Assembly (NCBI RefSeq): GCF_014349105.1
Contig: NZ_JACSJI010000001.1
Coordinates: forward strand, 372,001-436,000
Origin: Caulobacter sp. 17J80-11
GTDB lineage: Bacteria; Pseudomonadota; Alphaproteobacteria; Caulobacterales; Caulobacteraceae
Reading direction: 5' to 3'
DNA: 64,000 bases
A program made the position numbers and the translations under genes. Under the pieces are notes generated by a model. The model was not told where the DNA came from and did no database searches. It saw only the letters and a program-made list of their open reading frames with translations. Below are positions 42,690 to 53,220 of the stretch, piece by piece (within the stretch, counting starts at the first letter, position 1; the number at the start of each line of letters is the position of its first letter).

Positions 42690-45617
42690 TTGTTCACTGT
42701 TTACAAGCGCGAGCGCCTGCTGGCGTCCGCCGGCCTGGCGTCCCTGATGATCGCCGCGGCCGCCTCCACCGCCGCCTACGCCCAGGAAGCCGCCCAGGAC
42801 ACCGCTTCGGACGACGCCGCGGTTGAAGAAATCGTCGTTACGGGCTCGCGCATCGCCCGCAAGGACTACGTCGCCAACAGCCCGATCGTGACGGTCGGCC
42901 AGCAGGACTTCCAGGACACCGGCTCGGTGACCATCGACACCCTGCTGAACGACATGCCGCAGTTCGTCCCGCAGTCGAACTTCACCTCGAACAACCCGTC
43001 GAACGGCGGCCAGGCCAACCTGCAGCTGCGCGGCCTGGGCTCGCAGCGCACCCTGGTGCTGATGAACGGCCGCCGCGTGGTCGGCTCGAACTCGGACGGC
43101 ACGGTCGACGTCAACGTCATCCCGACCGCCCTGATCAAGAACATCGAAGTGATCACCGGCGGCGCCTCGGCGACCTACGGCTCCGACGCCCTGGCCGGCG
43201 TCACCAACTTCATCCTGCGCGACGACTTCGAAGGCATCCAGGTCGACGCCCAGTACGGCCAGACCTCCAGGGGCGACGGCGAGACCCAGAGCGTCTCGGT
43301 GACCATGGGCGGCAACTTCGCCGACGACCGCGGCAACGCCGTGCTGTCGCTGGGCTACTCGAACCGCGGCGAGATCTTCAACGCCGCGCGTCCGTTCTCG
43401 TCGGTCTCGGGCGCCTCGGCGACCACGCCGCTGGGCAGCACCATCTTCGACGCCACCAACCTGCCGTCGCAGGCGGCGGTGACCGCGGCGATCGCCGGCG
43501 GCAAGCCGGGCGACACCTTCGGCTTCAACAACGACGGCTCGGTCTTCACCTACAAGAACCGCAACGGCTTCGTCAGCCCGGGCGGCATCGACTATGACGG
43601 CTTCGCCCAGCCGGGCGCGACCTATAACCCGAACTTCGCCTACAACACCGGCGCGCTGAACTACCTGGCGATGCCGCTGACCCGCTACAACGTGTTCGCG
43701 AGCGGCACGTACGAGGTCAACAAGTGGGCCAAGGCCTACGGGCAGGCCCTGTTCACCCAGTACGAGTCGACCCAGATCCTGGCGCCGACCCCGGCCGCGG
43801 GCAGCGCCACCGGCTTCCGCGTCAAGGCGACCAACCCGTTCATCCCGGCCGAGCTGAAGTCGCTGCTGAACTCGCGTACGAACCCGAACGGCACCTTCCG
43901 TCTGGACAAGCGCTTCAACACCGTCGGTCCGCGTGAAGGCGTCGACAACTACGACGTCTTCCAGATCGTCACCGGCGTGAAGGGCGACCTGCCGATCAAG
44001 GACTGGAGCTACGACGTCTACGCCCAGATGGGCCGCGTCGACCGCCTCACCACCCAGAACGGCAACATCTCGCGTTCGGCCGTGCAGACCCTGCTCGACG
44101 CGGCGGACGGCGGCAACTCGATCTGCGCGGGCGGCTTCAACCCGTTCGGCGACAACGCCATGTCGGCGGCTTGCGCGGCCTACGTCGGCCGCACCAGCAA
44201 GAACTCGACCCGTTCGGACCAGCGCGTGATCGAAGCCACCGTCCAGGGCGGCCTGTTCGACCTGCCGGCCGGCGAAGTGCGCTTCGCCGCGGGCATGGAC
44301 TACCGTGAGGACGAGTACACCTTCACCCCCGACGCCCTGCTGTCGACCGGCGACGTGGCGGGCTTCAACGCCCAGAAGCCGCTCGAAGGCGTGGTGGACG
44401 TGAAGGAATACTTCGGCGAAGTGCTGATCCCGGTCCTGCGTGATCTGCCGTTCGTGGAAGAGCTGAACCTCAACCTGGCCAGCCGCATCTCGGACTACAG
44501 CTCGATCGGTCAGGTCGGCGCCTACAAGATCGACGGCGACTGGCTGATCGGCGGGGGCGTGCGCGCCCGCGGCGGCTTCCAGCGCGCGGTCCGCGCCCCG
44601 TCCATCGGCGAACTGTACGCGCCGCAGAACCTGACCTTCGCGTCCATCGGCACCCCGTCGGCCAGCGGCAACGGCGGCGACCCGTGCGACGTCGGCGGCA
44701 AGTACCGGACCGGCCCCAACGCCGCTCAGGTCAAGGCGCTGTGCGCCGCCCAGGGCGTCCCGGGCGCGATCATCGACAGCTACACCTACACCAACACCCA
44801 GGCGTCGGGCCTCACCGGCGGCAACCCGGATCTGAAGGAAGAAACCGCCGACACCTTCTCGGTCGGCCTGGTGTGGCAGCCGCGCTTCGACAACCCGTGG
44901 CTGGAGAAGCTGTCGGGCTCGATCGACTACTACTCGATCGAAATCGCCGACGTGATCGCCTCGGTGGCCACCACCGACCAGCTGCAGCTCTGCTACAACG
45001 CCAACGGCACGTCGAACCCGACCTACGACCCGAACCACTGGGCCTGCCAGATGTTCAGCCGTAACCCGGCGACCGGCGAAGTCATCGGCGCCAAGGAGTT
45101 CAACGGCAACCTCGGCGCGCTGCGCACCTCGGGCATCGACTTCCAGGTCGACTGGGGCTTCACCTTCGCCGACGTCGGCCTGCCCGACCTGGGCAAGATG
45201 AAGTTCAACGTCACCGGCACCAAGCTGCAGAAGTGGGAGATCCAGAACGTTCCGAACGGCGCGTTCACCGACCGCACCGGCACGATCAGCAACAGCTTCG
45301 GCATGACCTTCCCGGAATGGAAGTGGCTGGCCGGCGCCGACTGGTCCTACGGTCCGGCTTCGCTGGGCGTGCGCTGGCGCTACCAGGGCGAGGTCGAGAA
45401 CTTCAACGACACCAGCAAGACCATCGACGCGGTCAACTACTTCGACCTGAACAGCTCCTGGTCGGTGAACGACAAGGTGGCCCTGCGCGCCGGTATCAAC
45501 AACCTCACCGACGAGATGCCGCCGGTCTACACCCCGGCTATTCAGGCGAACACCGACCCGTCGACCTACGACGTGCTCGGCCGTCGCTTCTACCTGGGCC
45601 TGACCGCCAAGTTCTAA
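42690..45617 (+). CDS. TonB-dependent receptor
   Basis: A 975-residue outer-membrane receptor. Signal peptide (ERLLASAGLASLMIAAAASTAAYA), TonB box/plug start EEIVVTGSRIARKDY, plug motifs LNGRR-like LMNGRRVVG and ATYGSDALAGVTNF, and a barrel ending in FYLGLTAKF with terminal Phe. The chosen start is TTG 42690 (MFTVYKRERLL), with GGGAG 6-9 bases upstream. The open frame begins earlier but those residues do not resemble a leader. Paralogue of the receptor at the left edge. The substrate is unknown; the divergent S9 peptidase hints at peptides. Confidence 0.94.
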   Translation: MFTVYKRERLLASAGLASLMIAAAASTAAYAQEAAQDTASDDAAVEEIVVTGSRIARKDYVANSPIVTVGQQDFQDTGSVTIDTLLNDMPQFVPQSNFTSNNPSNGGQANLQLRGLGSQRTLVLMNGRRVVGSNSDGTVDVNVIPTALIKNIEVITGGASATYGSDALAGVTNFILRDDFEGIQVDAQYGQTSRGDGETQSVSVTMGGNFADDRGNAVLSLGYSNRGEIFNAARPFSSVSGASATTPLGSTIFDATNLPSQAAVTAAIAGGKPGDTFGFNNDGSVFTYKNRNGFVSPGGIDYDGFAQPGATYNPNFAYNTGALNYLAMPLTRYNVFASGTYEVNKWAKAYGQALFTQYESTQILAPTPAAGSATGFRVKATNPFIPAELKSLLNSRTNPNGTFRLDKRFNTVGPREGVDNYDVFQIVTGVKGDLPIKDWSYDVYAQMGRVDRLTTQNGNISRSAVQTLLDAADGGNSICAGGFNPFGDNAMSAACAAYVGRTSKNSTRSDQRVIEATVQGGLFDLPAGEVRFAAGMDYREDEYTFTPDALLSTGDVAGFNAQKPLEGVVDVKEYFGEVLIPVLRDLPFVEELNLNLASRISDYSSIGQVGAYKIDGDWLIGGGVRARGGFQRAVRAPSIGELYAPQNLTFASIGTPSASGNGGDPCDVGGKYRTGPNAAQVKALCAAQGVPGAIIDSYTYTNTQASGLTGGNPDLKEETADTFSVGLVWQPRFDNPWLEKLSGSIDYYSIEIADVIASVATTDQLQLCYNANGTSNPTYDPNHWACQMFSRNPATGEVIGAKEFNGNLGALRTSGIDFQVDWGFTFADVGLPDLGKMKFNVTGTKLQKWEIQNVPNGAFTDRTGTISNSFGMTFPEWKWLAGADWSYGPASLGVRWRYQGEVENFNDTSKTIDAVNYFDLNSSWSVNDKVALRAGINNLTDEMPPVYTPAIQANTDPSTYDVLGRRFYLGLTAKF

Positions 45618-45657
45618 GGCGGTCGGATCCGGGGCTGAACGCCTCGATCAAGACGGG

Positions 45658-45685
45658 AACGGCGGGCCGAAAGGCCCGCCGTTTT
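45658..45685 (+). terminator. Terminator of the second TonB receptor gene
   Basis: An 11-bp stem AACGGCGGGCC/GGCCCGCCGTT with a GAAA tetraloop, followed by further T (45684-45685). Confidence 0.88.
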
Positions 45686-45800
45686 CGTTTGCGGACCCGG
45701 CCGCGACGCCGCAGGGCCTAGCCTTCCGGCGCGGCGACCGCTAAATGCGCGCCCAACCCCGTCTTTGTTTTTTCACCCGCGAACCCGCAGGCGCTCGCCC

Positions 45801-47468
<1,668 letters not shown>

Positions 47469-47470
47469 CA

Positions 47471-47502
47471 GGAAGGGCCCGGCGGATCACCGCCGGGCCC
47501 TT
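47471..47502 (+). terminator. Terminator of ettA
   Basis: A 13-base arm AAGGGCCCGGCGG pairs perfectly with CCGCCGGGCCCTT across an ATCA loop, then TT. Confidence 0.9.
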
Positions 47503-47909
47503 TTCCTTTGCGGCGCCAGCCGCGGGGCGGCCATCAAGTTCATTGAAGGTTCGGTCGTCCTCCGAAAGGTCTCGCGCCCTCCGGGGGCGGGTGTCGTTGA
47601 GAATCCGGAAGGTCAGTCTGCGACCGGTCCGCGCCGTCCGTCCCGGGGCGCGGCCAAGCCCTTCGCCGCAGCCCCGGCCGTGCGGGCCGCCGCAGGGCCG
47701 CAAGCCCGCCGGCTTCGACGCGCGCTGAAATATTAACTCAGGCCTTGCGGGGCAAAGGACTGGCCTGTTTCCGGCGTAGAAGCGATTGCGGTCGGCCTGC
47801 GTCAATTCGCCTCAAGAATACATAAAGATGTTCGCTGAGCATGTACGGCGAACCGTGCGCTGTTGCGACGGCCCGTCGCTTTGAGATCATCGATCTTGAC
47901 CGATAACGT

Positions 47910-47932
47910 CTCCCAATAACTTCGATTGGGAG
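47910..47932 (+). promoter_or_regulatory. Hairpin covering the GH16 gene ribosome binding site
   Basis: Perfect arms CTCCCAAT (47910-47917) and ATTGGGAG (47925-47932) with loop AACTTCG. The 3' arm contains the GGGAG that serves as ribosome binding site, 5 bases before the ATG at 47938. It could repress translation until opened, or be an operator. Confidence 0.55.
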
Positions 47933-47937
47933 TTCCC

Positions 47938-50298
47938 ATGGCCGATATTACTAATATTGATTACAAGGGTAACGCGCTGCCGCTGAGCGGGGCGACCACC
48001 AAGGGCTTCACCGGCACCTCGGCCAAGGAGACCATCACCGGCACCTCCGGCAACGACGCCATTCGCGGCGGCGGCGGCGACACCCTGGTCGGCGGCGCGG
48101 GCGACGACACCTACACCACCGAAAACCGCACCGACATCATCATCGAGAAGGCGGGCGAGGGCGTCGACACGGTCAACGCCATCCGCACCTACTTCCTGTC
48201 GGACAACATCGAGAACCTGACGCTCCACGGCTATGACTCGTATGGCGCCGGCAACGCGCTCGCCAACGTGATCAAGGGCCTGGACGGCAACCAGACCATC
48301 GACGGGCGCGGCGGCAACGACGTGCTGACCGGCGGCGCGGGTCAGGACATCTTCATCGTCGCGCGCGGCGAAGGCAGCGACGTCATCACCGACTTCGAGG
48401 CGGGCGCGGGCAAGACCGACATGCTGCGCCTGAAGGGCGGCAACCTGTTCACCTTCGACCAGGTCAAGGCGGCCATGGTCCAGAGCGGCTCCGACGTGGT
48501 GCTGAACCTGGGTTCGGACCAGTCGATCACCTTCCGCAACCACAAGGTGGCGGACTTCGCGGCCGACGACTTCCAGCTGCCGATCGACTACAGCAAGCTG
48601 AAGCTGACCTTCAACGACGACTTCAACACGCTCGACCGTCGCATCGACTGGAAGGGCGCGGGCACCTGGAACACCACCTTCGGTCCGGGCGCCTCGTACG
48701 ACACCCGTACCCTGCCGGGTAACCGCGAGCTGCAGTATTACATGGACCCCGAGTTCAAGGGGCTGGGCGTGAACCCGTTCTCGGTGAACAACGGCGTGCT
48801 GAGCATCAGCGCCCGTCCGACCACCCAGGCGGAGAAGGACGCGATCGGCGGCACCGCGAACCAGTACGTCTCGGGCACGATCAACACCAAGGGCACCTTC
48901 AGCCAGACCTACGGCTACTTCGAGATGCGCGCCGACCTGCCGGGCGGCCAGGGCCTGTGGCCGGCCTTCTGGCTGCTGCCGCAGGACGGGTCGTGGCCGC
49001 CCGAACTGGACGTGATGGAGATGATCGGCTCGGATCCGACCATCGTCTACACGACCCAGCATTCGAAGGCCTCGGGTTCGCACACCTACGACTCCAAGGG
49101 CCACGTCATCGGTGACTCCACCGACGGCATGCACACCTACGGCGCCAAGTGGGACGCCAAGGAGATCGTCTGGTACGTCGACGGCGCTGAAGTTTATCGC
49201 TCGGCCACCCCGGCCGACATGAACAAGCCGATGTACATGATCGCCAACCTGGCGGTCGGCGGCTCGTGGCCGGGCAGCCCGGACGGGACCACCAAGTTCC
49301 CGGCCAAGATGGATATCGACTATATCCGCGCCTACAGCCTGGACGGGACCGGCACGCCGACGCCGACCCCGACGCCCACTCCGACTCCGACGCCGACCCC
49401 GACGCCGACTCCGACTCCGACGCCGACCCCCACGCCGACCCCGACCCCGACTCCGGGTGAGCCGAACCTGAAGGCGACCACGGGCGACGACCACCTGGTC
49501 GGCACCTCGGGCGCGGACCGCATCAACGGTCTGGCCGGCAACGACCACATCACCGGCGGCGCCGGCAACGACGTCATGGACGGCGGCGCGGGCAAGGACC
49601 AGTTCCTCTTCAGCACCGGGTCCGGCCAGGACACGATCTACAACTTCAAGAACGCTGAGGACGGCCTGAACTTCAACGGCCACCAGGCGGCGGGCCTGAA
49701 GCCGACGGTGACCCAGTCGGGCGCCGACACGGTGTTCAGCTTCTCGAACGGCGACAAGGTCACGCTGAAGAGCGTGAACATGTCGACCCTCAAGAAGGTC
49801 GACGACTGGCACTGGGGCAATGCGGAAGGCAACCTGACGCCGACCCCGACCCCCACGCCGACCCCGACCCCCACGCCGACCCCGACCCCGACGCCCACCC
49901 CGACGCCGACGCCCACTCCGGATCCGTCGACGCCGAACCTGAAAGCGACCACGGGCGCCGACATCCTGGTCGGCACCTCGGGCTCGGACCGCATCAACGG
50001 CCTGGCCGGCGCCGACAAGGTCCACGGCATGGGCGGCAACGACGTGATGGACGGCGGCGCGGGCGACGATCTGTTCGTCTTCGGCGTCGGGTCCGGCAAG
50101 GACACGATCTACAACTTCAAGCCGGGCGGTGTCGAAGACAGCCTCGACTTCAGCGGCTACCAGGGCCACACGGCGGCCCCGACCGTGACCCAGGTCGGCT
50201 CGGACACGGTGTTCAGCTTCTCGAGCGGCGACTCGGTCACGCTGAAGAGCGTGAACATGCACGCCCTGGTGAAGGTCGACGACTGGCACTGGGCCTGA
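47938..50298 (+). CDS. Secreted GH16 beta-glucanase with RTX repeats and Pro-Thr linkers
   Basis: A 786-residue modular glycoside hydrolase. Residues about 30-160 carry RTX-like calcium repeats (GGGGDTLVGGAGDDTY, GRGGNDVLTGGAGQD). About 220-470 is the GH16 domain with catalytic E356-L-D358-V-M-E361 (PPELDVMEMIG). Two (Thr-Pro)n linkers each lead to a near-identical RTX domain (NLKATTG, VGTSG.DRINGLAG, GNDVMDGGAG, DTIYNF, VTLKSVNM, KVDDWHW). There is no Sec signal peptide, which with the RTX repeats suggests type I secretion; no exporter is in this window. Substrate is probably a beta-1,3- or 1,3-1,4-glucan or galactan; not certain. Confidence 0.92.
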   Translation: MADITNIDYKGNALPLSGATTKGFTGTSAKETITGTSGNDAIRGGGGDTLVGGAGDDTYTTENRTDIIIEKAGEGVDTVNAIRTYFLSDNIENLTLHGYDSYGAGNALANVIKGLDGNQTIDGRGGNDVLTGGAGQDIFIVARGEGSDVITDFEAGAGKTDMLRLKGGNLFTFDQVKAAMVQSGSDVVLNLGSDQSITFRNHKVADFAADDFQLPIDYSKLKLTFNDDFNTLDRRIDWKGAGTWNTTFGPGASYDTRTLPGNRELQYYMDPEFKGLGVNPFSVNNGVLSISARPTTQAEKDAIGGTANQYVSGTINTKGTFSQTYGYFEMRADLPGGQGLWPAFWLLPQDGSWPPELDVMEMIGSDPTIVYTTQHSKASGSHTYDSKGHVIGDSTDGMHTYGAKWDAKEIVWYVDGAEVYRSATPADMNKPMYMIANLAVGGSWPGSPDGTTKFPAKMDIDYIRAYSLDGTGTPTPTPTPTPTPTPTPTPTPTPTPTPTPTPTPTPGEPNLKATTGDDHLVGTSGADRINGLAGNDHITGGAGNDVMDGGAGKDQFLFSTGSGQDTIYNFKNAEDGLNFNGHQAAGLKPTVTQSGADTVFSFSNGDKVTLKSVNMSTLKKVDDWHWGNAEGNLTPTPTPTPTPTPTPTPTPTPTPTPTPTPDPSTPNLKATTGADILVGTSGSDRINGLAGADKVHGMGGNDVMDGGAGDDLFVFGVGSGKDTIYNFKPGGVEDSLDFSGYQGHTAAPTVTQVGSDTVFSFSSGDSVTLKSVNMHALVKVDDWHWA
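49354..49455 (+). repeat. Thr-Pro microsatellite 1 in the GH16 gene
   Basis: 17 units of an imperfect hexamer ACSCCG/ACTCCG encode (Thr-Pro)17. The tract joins the GH16 domain to the first C-terminal RTX domain. Length variation by slippage is plausible. Confidence 0.92.
49837..49920 (+). repeat. Thr-Pro microsatellite 2 in the GH16 gene
   Basis: 14 units of the same hexamer encode (Thr-Pro)14, joining the two C-terminal RTX domains. Confidence 0.92.
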
Positions 50299-50323
50299 TC
50301 GGCAAGCTGATTATCAGCCGACT

Positions 50324-50359
50324 GGGGCGGGAACCTGAGGGTTCCCGCCCCTTCTTTTT
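50324..50359 (+). terminator. Terminator of the GH16 gene
   Basis: A 12-bp perfect stem GGGGCGGGAACC/GGTTCCCGCCCC, loop TGAG, then TTCTTTTT. Confidence 0.9.
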
Positions 50360-50409
50360 GCGCGGCTGTGCGGCTTGACGGCGTGCGTCGGATCGCCCAC
50401 CCGAAGGAC

Positions 50410-51339
50410 ATGAGCGACAAGCCCGCCGTCCTGATCATGCAGCGCCACCTGGCGCCGCTGAGCGGTTTCCTGGAGAGCCGCTACGCCGTCCACCGGTTCT
50501 GGGAAGGCCCGCCGGTCGAGGTCGCCCGGGCCGTCCGCGCCCTGGTGGTGGCGGGCGAGTTCGCGCTGGACAAGCGCCTGATCGAGGGCTTGCCGCAACT
50601 GGGCCTGATCGCCTGCTTCACCTCCGGCTACGACGGCATCGACGTGGCCTGGGCGCGGGGCCGCGGCCTGGAGGTCACCCACGCGCCGGGCGTGAACCAC
50701 GAGGACGTCGCCGACCACGCGCTCGGCCTGATCCTGGGCGCGCGGCGCGAGATCGTCAGCGGCGACAGTGCCCTGCGCGCCGGCGGCTGGACCCCGGAAA
50801 GCAAGACCATCACCCGCTCGATGAAGGGCCAGAAGCTCGGCGTCGTGGGCCTGGGCATGATCGGCAAGGCGCTGGCCGCCCGCGCCGAGGCGCTGGGCAT
50901 GCAGATCGCCTGGTGGGGACCCAACCCGAAACCGGACGCGGCCTGGCCGCGCGCCGCCAGCCTGGTCGAGCTCGCTCGTGACAGCGACGTGCTGGCGGTC
51001 TGCGTCAAGGCCGACGAGGAGAACCGCGGCCAGATCTCGCGCGAGGTGATCGAGGCGTTGGGCCCCGCCGGCCTGCTGGTCAACGTCGCCCGCGGCCAGG
51101 TGGTCGACGAGGACGCCCTGATCGCGGCGCTGAAGGACGGCCGGCTGGGCGGGGCGGCGCTGGACGTGTTCGTCGAAGAGCCGACGCCGGCGGCGCGCTG
51201 GGCCGACGTGCCCAACACCGTGCTGACCCCGCATACGGCCGGCGCGACCACCGAGTCGGTGCAGGCCATGCTGATGCTGCTGATGCAGAACCTCGAAGCC
51301 TTCTTCGCCGACCAGCCGGTGAAGACGCCGGTGCGCTGA
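50410..51339 (+). CDS. D-isomer-specific 2-hydroxyacid dehydrogenase
   Basis: A 309-residue NAD(P)-dependent dehydrogenase, probably a glyoxylate/hydroxypyruvate reductase. The nucleotide-binding motif is GVVGLGMIGKALA. Catalytic residues are the Arg in NVARGQVVDEDAL, the Glu in FVEEPTP and the His in LTPHTAGATTES. The substrate loop is SGYDGIDVAWA. The start is MSDKPAVLIMQ with GAAGGA just upstream; an earlier in-frame ATG at 50368 lies too close to the terminator. Stands alone, followed by a VOC gene. Confidence 0.92.
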   Translation: MSDKPAVLIMQRHLAPLSGFLESRYAVHRFWEGPPVEVARAVRALVVAGEFALDKRLIEGLPQLGLIACFTSGYDGIDVAWARGRGLEVTHAPGVNHEDVADHALGLILGARREIVSGDSALRAGGWTPESKTITRSMKGQKLGVVGLGMIGKALAARAEALGMQIAWWGPNPKPDAAWPRAASLVELARDSDVLAVCVKADEENRGQISREVIEALGPAGLLVNVARGQVVDEDALIAALKDGRLGGAALDVFVEEPTPAARWADVPNTVLTPHTAGATTESVQAMLMLLMQNLEAFFADQPVKTPVR

Positions 51340-51420
51340 GCGCGGCTTTAACCTGACGCGAACGCCGTTCGCCGCCATGATCGCCTCCGAATCGGGAGCG
51401 CCTGAATCGGGAGGCTGCGC

Positions 51421-51792
51421 ATGGCCAAGGTGCTGGGACTGGGCGGGATCTTCTTCAAGGCCGCCGACGGCGACGCCTTGAGCGACTGGTATCGCCGCGT
51501 GCTCGGGTTCGAGATCCAGGACGGCTGGGGCGGGGCCATGTGGCCGCATCCCCAGCAGGGCTTCACCCTGTGGTCGCCGTTCAAGGCCGACACCACCTAT
51601 TTCGAGCCGTCGGCGCAGCCCTTCATGATCAACCTGATCGTCGACGACCTGGACGGCGTGCTGGCCAGGGCCAAGGACGCCGGCGTCGAACCTCTGGGCC
51701 GCGAAGAGGGCGACGCGAACGGCCAGTTCGCCTGGCTGCTGGACCCGGCCGGCGTGAAGGTCGAGCTCTGGCAGCCGCCGGCTGGCGCCTAG
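51421..51792 (+). CDS. VOC/glyoxalase-like domain protein
   Basis: A 123-residue single VOC domain. It shows two beta-alpha-beta units (GGIFFKAADGDALSDWYRRVLGF and NLIVDDLDGVLARAKDAGVE), ending in DPAGVKVELWQPP with a metal-ligand-type Glu. Small lyase, isomerase or binding roles are all possible; function unknown. Confidence 0.85.
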   Translation: MAKVLGLGGIFFKAADGDALSDWYRRVLGFEIQDGWGGAMWPHPQQGFTLWSPFKADTTYFEPSAQPFMINLIVDDLDGVLARAKDAGVEPLGREEGDANGQFAWLLDPAGVKVELWQPPAGA

Positions 51793-51848
51793 ACCCGCCT
51801 TCCTGAGTTGCTCCCGCGCGCCGGCGGTCGGCGCCTCGGGAGCTCGCG

Positions 51849-52703
51849 ATGACCGTCTTCGACGAAGTCCCGCTCTGGGTCCTCGGCGTCTCCCTCGCTG
51901 TCGGCATGATCCTGACCGAGGAGCTGGCCTTCCGTCTGCGGCGCGCCATCTCGCTGCGCTGGGAGCCGCCCCAGGAGGGGCCGGGGGTGGGCTATCTGAT
52001 CTCCGCCGCCTTGGCCCTGCTGGGCCTGCTGATCGCCTTCACCTTCTCCATGGCCGCCGCGCACCACGACCTGCGCAACGAAGCGGTCGCGGTCGAAGCC
52101 AACGCGATCCGCACCGCCTACCTGCGCTATCAGCTGATCGACGAGCCTGAGCGCGGCGAACTCAGCCGGCTCGTCGTCGAGTACCTGGACCTGCGGGAGC
52201 GGGCCGACGCGGCGGTGGCGGAGCCGGAGCGGGCCAGGGACATCGCCGAGGACGCCGCCCGCATGCAGGAGCGGATCTGGGCGGCGCTGACCCCGGCGGT
52301 GCACGATCCGGCCCAGGCGCATATCGCGACGCCGCTGCTGCTGGCCACCAACGACATGTTCGCGGCCGGCGCGACCCGCCGGGCGGCCACCGAGACGCGC
52401 GTGCCGGTCGTCATCCTGCGCACCTTGATCCTGTACGCCATGATGTGCGCCCTGTTCATGGGCTATGGTCTGGCCAGCGGCGGGCGCCACTTCGCCGCCT
52501 CCACCACCCTGTTCCTGCTGATCGCGCTGACCATCACCCTGGTGGTCGACATCGACCGCCCGCGCCCGGGCGCGGTGCGCATCGACGAGGCGCCGCTGGA
52601 GCGGGCCGCCGCGCGCATCCGTCGGAGCGAAGCCGCCAAGGCGCAGGCGGTCCAGTCGCAGGACGCAGGCGAGGCGGCGCAGGCGGTCCCGGCGAGGCGC
52701 TGA
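51849..52703 (+). CDS. DUF4239-like membrane protein
   Basis: A 284-residue inner-membrane protein. Two N-terminal hydrophobic helices flank a helical linker, and two more lie near residues 180-240 (RTLILYAMMCALFMGYGL, STTLFLLIALTITLVVDIDRPRPG). The middle contains the helical stretch RNEAVAVEANAIRTAYLRYQLI typical of DUF4239 (bestrophin-like) proteins. Function unknown. GGGAG lies in front of the ATG. Confidence 0.75.
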   Translation: MTVFDEVPLWVLGVSLAVGMILTEELAFRLRRAISLRWEPPQEGPGVGYLISAALALLGLLIAFTFSMAAAHHDLRNEAVAVEANAIRTAYLRYQLIDEPERGELSRLVVEYLDLRERADAAVAEPERARDIAEDAARMQERIWAALTPAVHDPAQAHIATPLLLATNDMFAAGATRRAATETRVPVVILRTLILYAMMCALFMGYGLASGGRHFAASTTLFLLIALTITLVVDIDRPRPGAVRIDEAPLERAAARIRRSEAAKAQAVQSQDAGEAAQAVPARR

Positions 52704-52707
52704 GCGG

Positions 52708-53145
52708 TCACGCCCCTGGCGTGGCCGGCGTCTTCTCCGGGTCTGTCTGCGTGAGCGCCTTCTTGCACCAGGACCAGGTCTCGCCGTCCGGCAGGGGCGT
52801 GGCCCGGTACTTCGGCAGATAGCTGCTGTTCGGCATCAGGAATTTCACCTGGTTCAGCCGCATGTTCACGCCCGGCGCCGAGGCGGTGACCACCACCTTG
52901 CGATCGGCGTGGACGAACTTCTGCTTGGCGATCTCGAGGCGGAAGCAATAGCGCTGCTTGGTGTGGTTGATCAGGTAGATCTGGTCCACCGGCTTGCCGT
53001 CGGCCAGGTACATCGGCGCGGCGTAGAGCATCAGCCCCGGCGCCCCGTCGATCATCATCACCCGGCTCGGATCCTCCTGGGCGAGCGCCGCGCTCGCCGC
53101 CAGCGCCGCCGCCAAGGCGGCCGCCACCGTCGTTTTCCAGTTCAT
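52708..53145 (-). CDS. Small exported protein, unknown function
   Basis: A 145-residue protein with a signal peptide (NWKTTVAAALAAALAASAALA). The mature part is beta-rich with two cysteines (QRYCFRLE, WSWCKKAL), possibly a disulfide. No family recognised. Convergent with the DUF4239 gene. Confidence 0.7.
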   Translation of the reverse strand: MNWKTTVAAALAAALAASAALAQEDPSRVMMIDGAPGLMLYAAPMYLADGKPVDQIYLINHTKQRYCFRLEIAKQKFVHADRKVVVTASAPGVNMRLNQVKFLMPNSSYLPKYRATPLPDGETWSWCKKALTQTDPEKTPATPGA

Positions 53146-53220
53146 CGGACCGTTCCCCCTCCGGACCCGATGGTCAGTGATCGCTCGCCGCGTACGGCTG
53201 TCAATCGTCCACGCGGGGGG

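Larger units (their letters stand above)
47469..47937. other. Intergenic region: ettA terminator and GH16 gene leader
   Basis: 469 bases. The ettA terminator comes first, then a GC-rich stretch without recognisable features. The final 240 bases are richer in A/T. They hold an AGATC-ATC-GATCT repeat (47884-47896) and the ribosome-site hairpin listed separately. Confidence 0.6.

Noticed and set aside
42555-45038. An 827-codon frame antisense to the TonB receptor
   Set aside because: Same reason: the receptor frame has clear plug and barrel motifs, the antisense frame none.
49354-49920. The hexamer arrays as a CRISPR or other structured repeat locus
   Set aside because: They lie in frame inside the GH16 gene and encode Thr-Pro linkers, without spacers.
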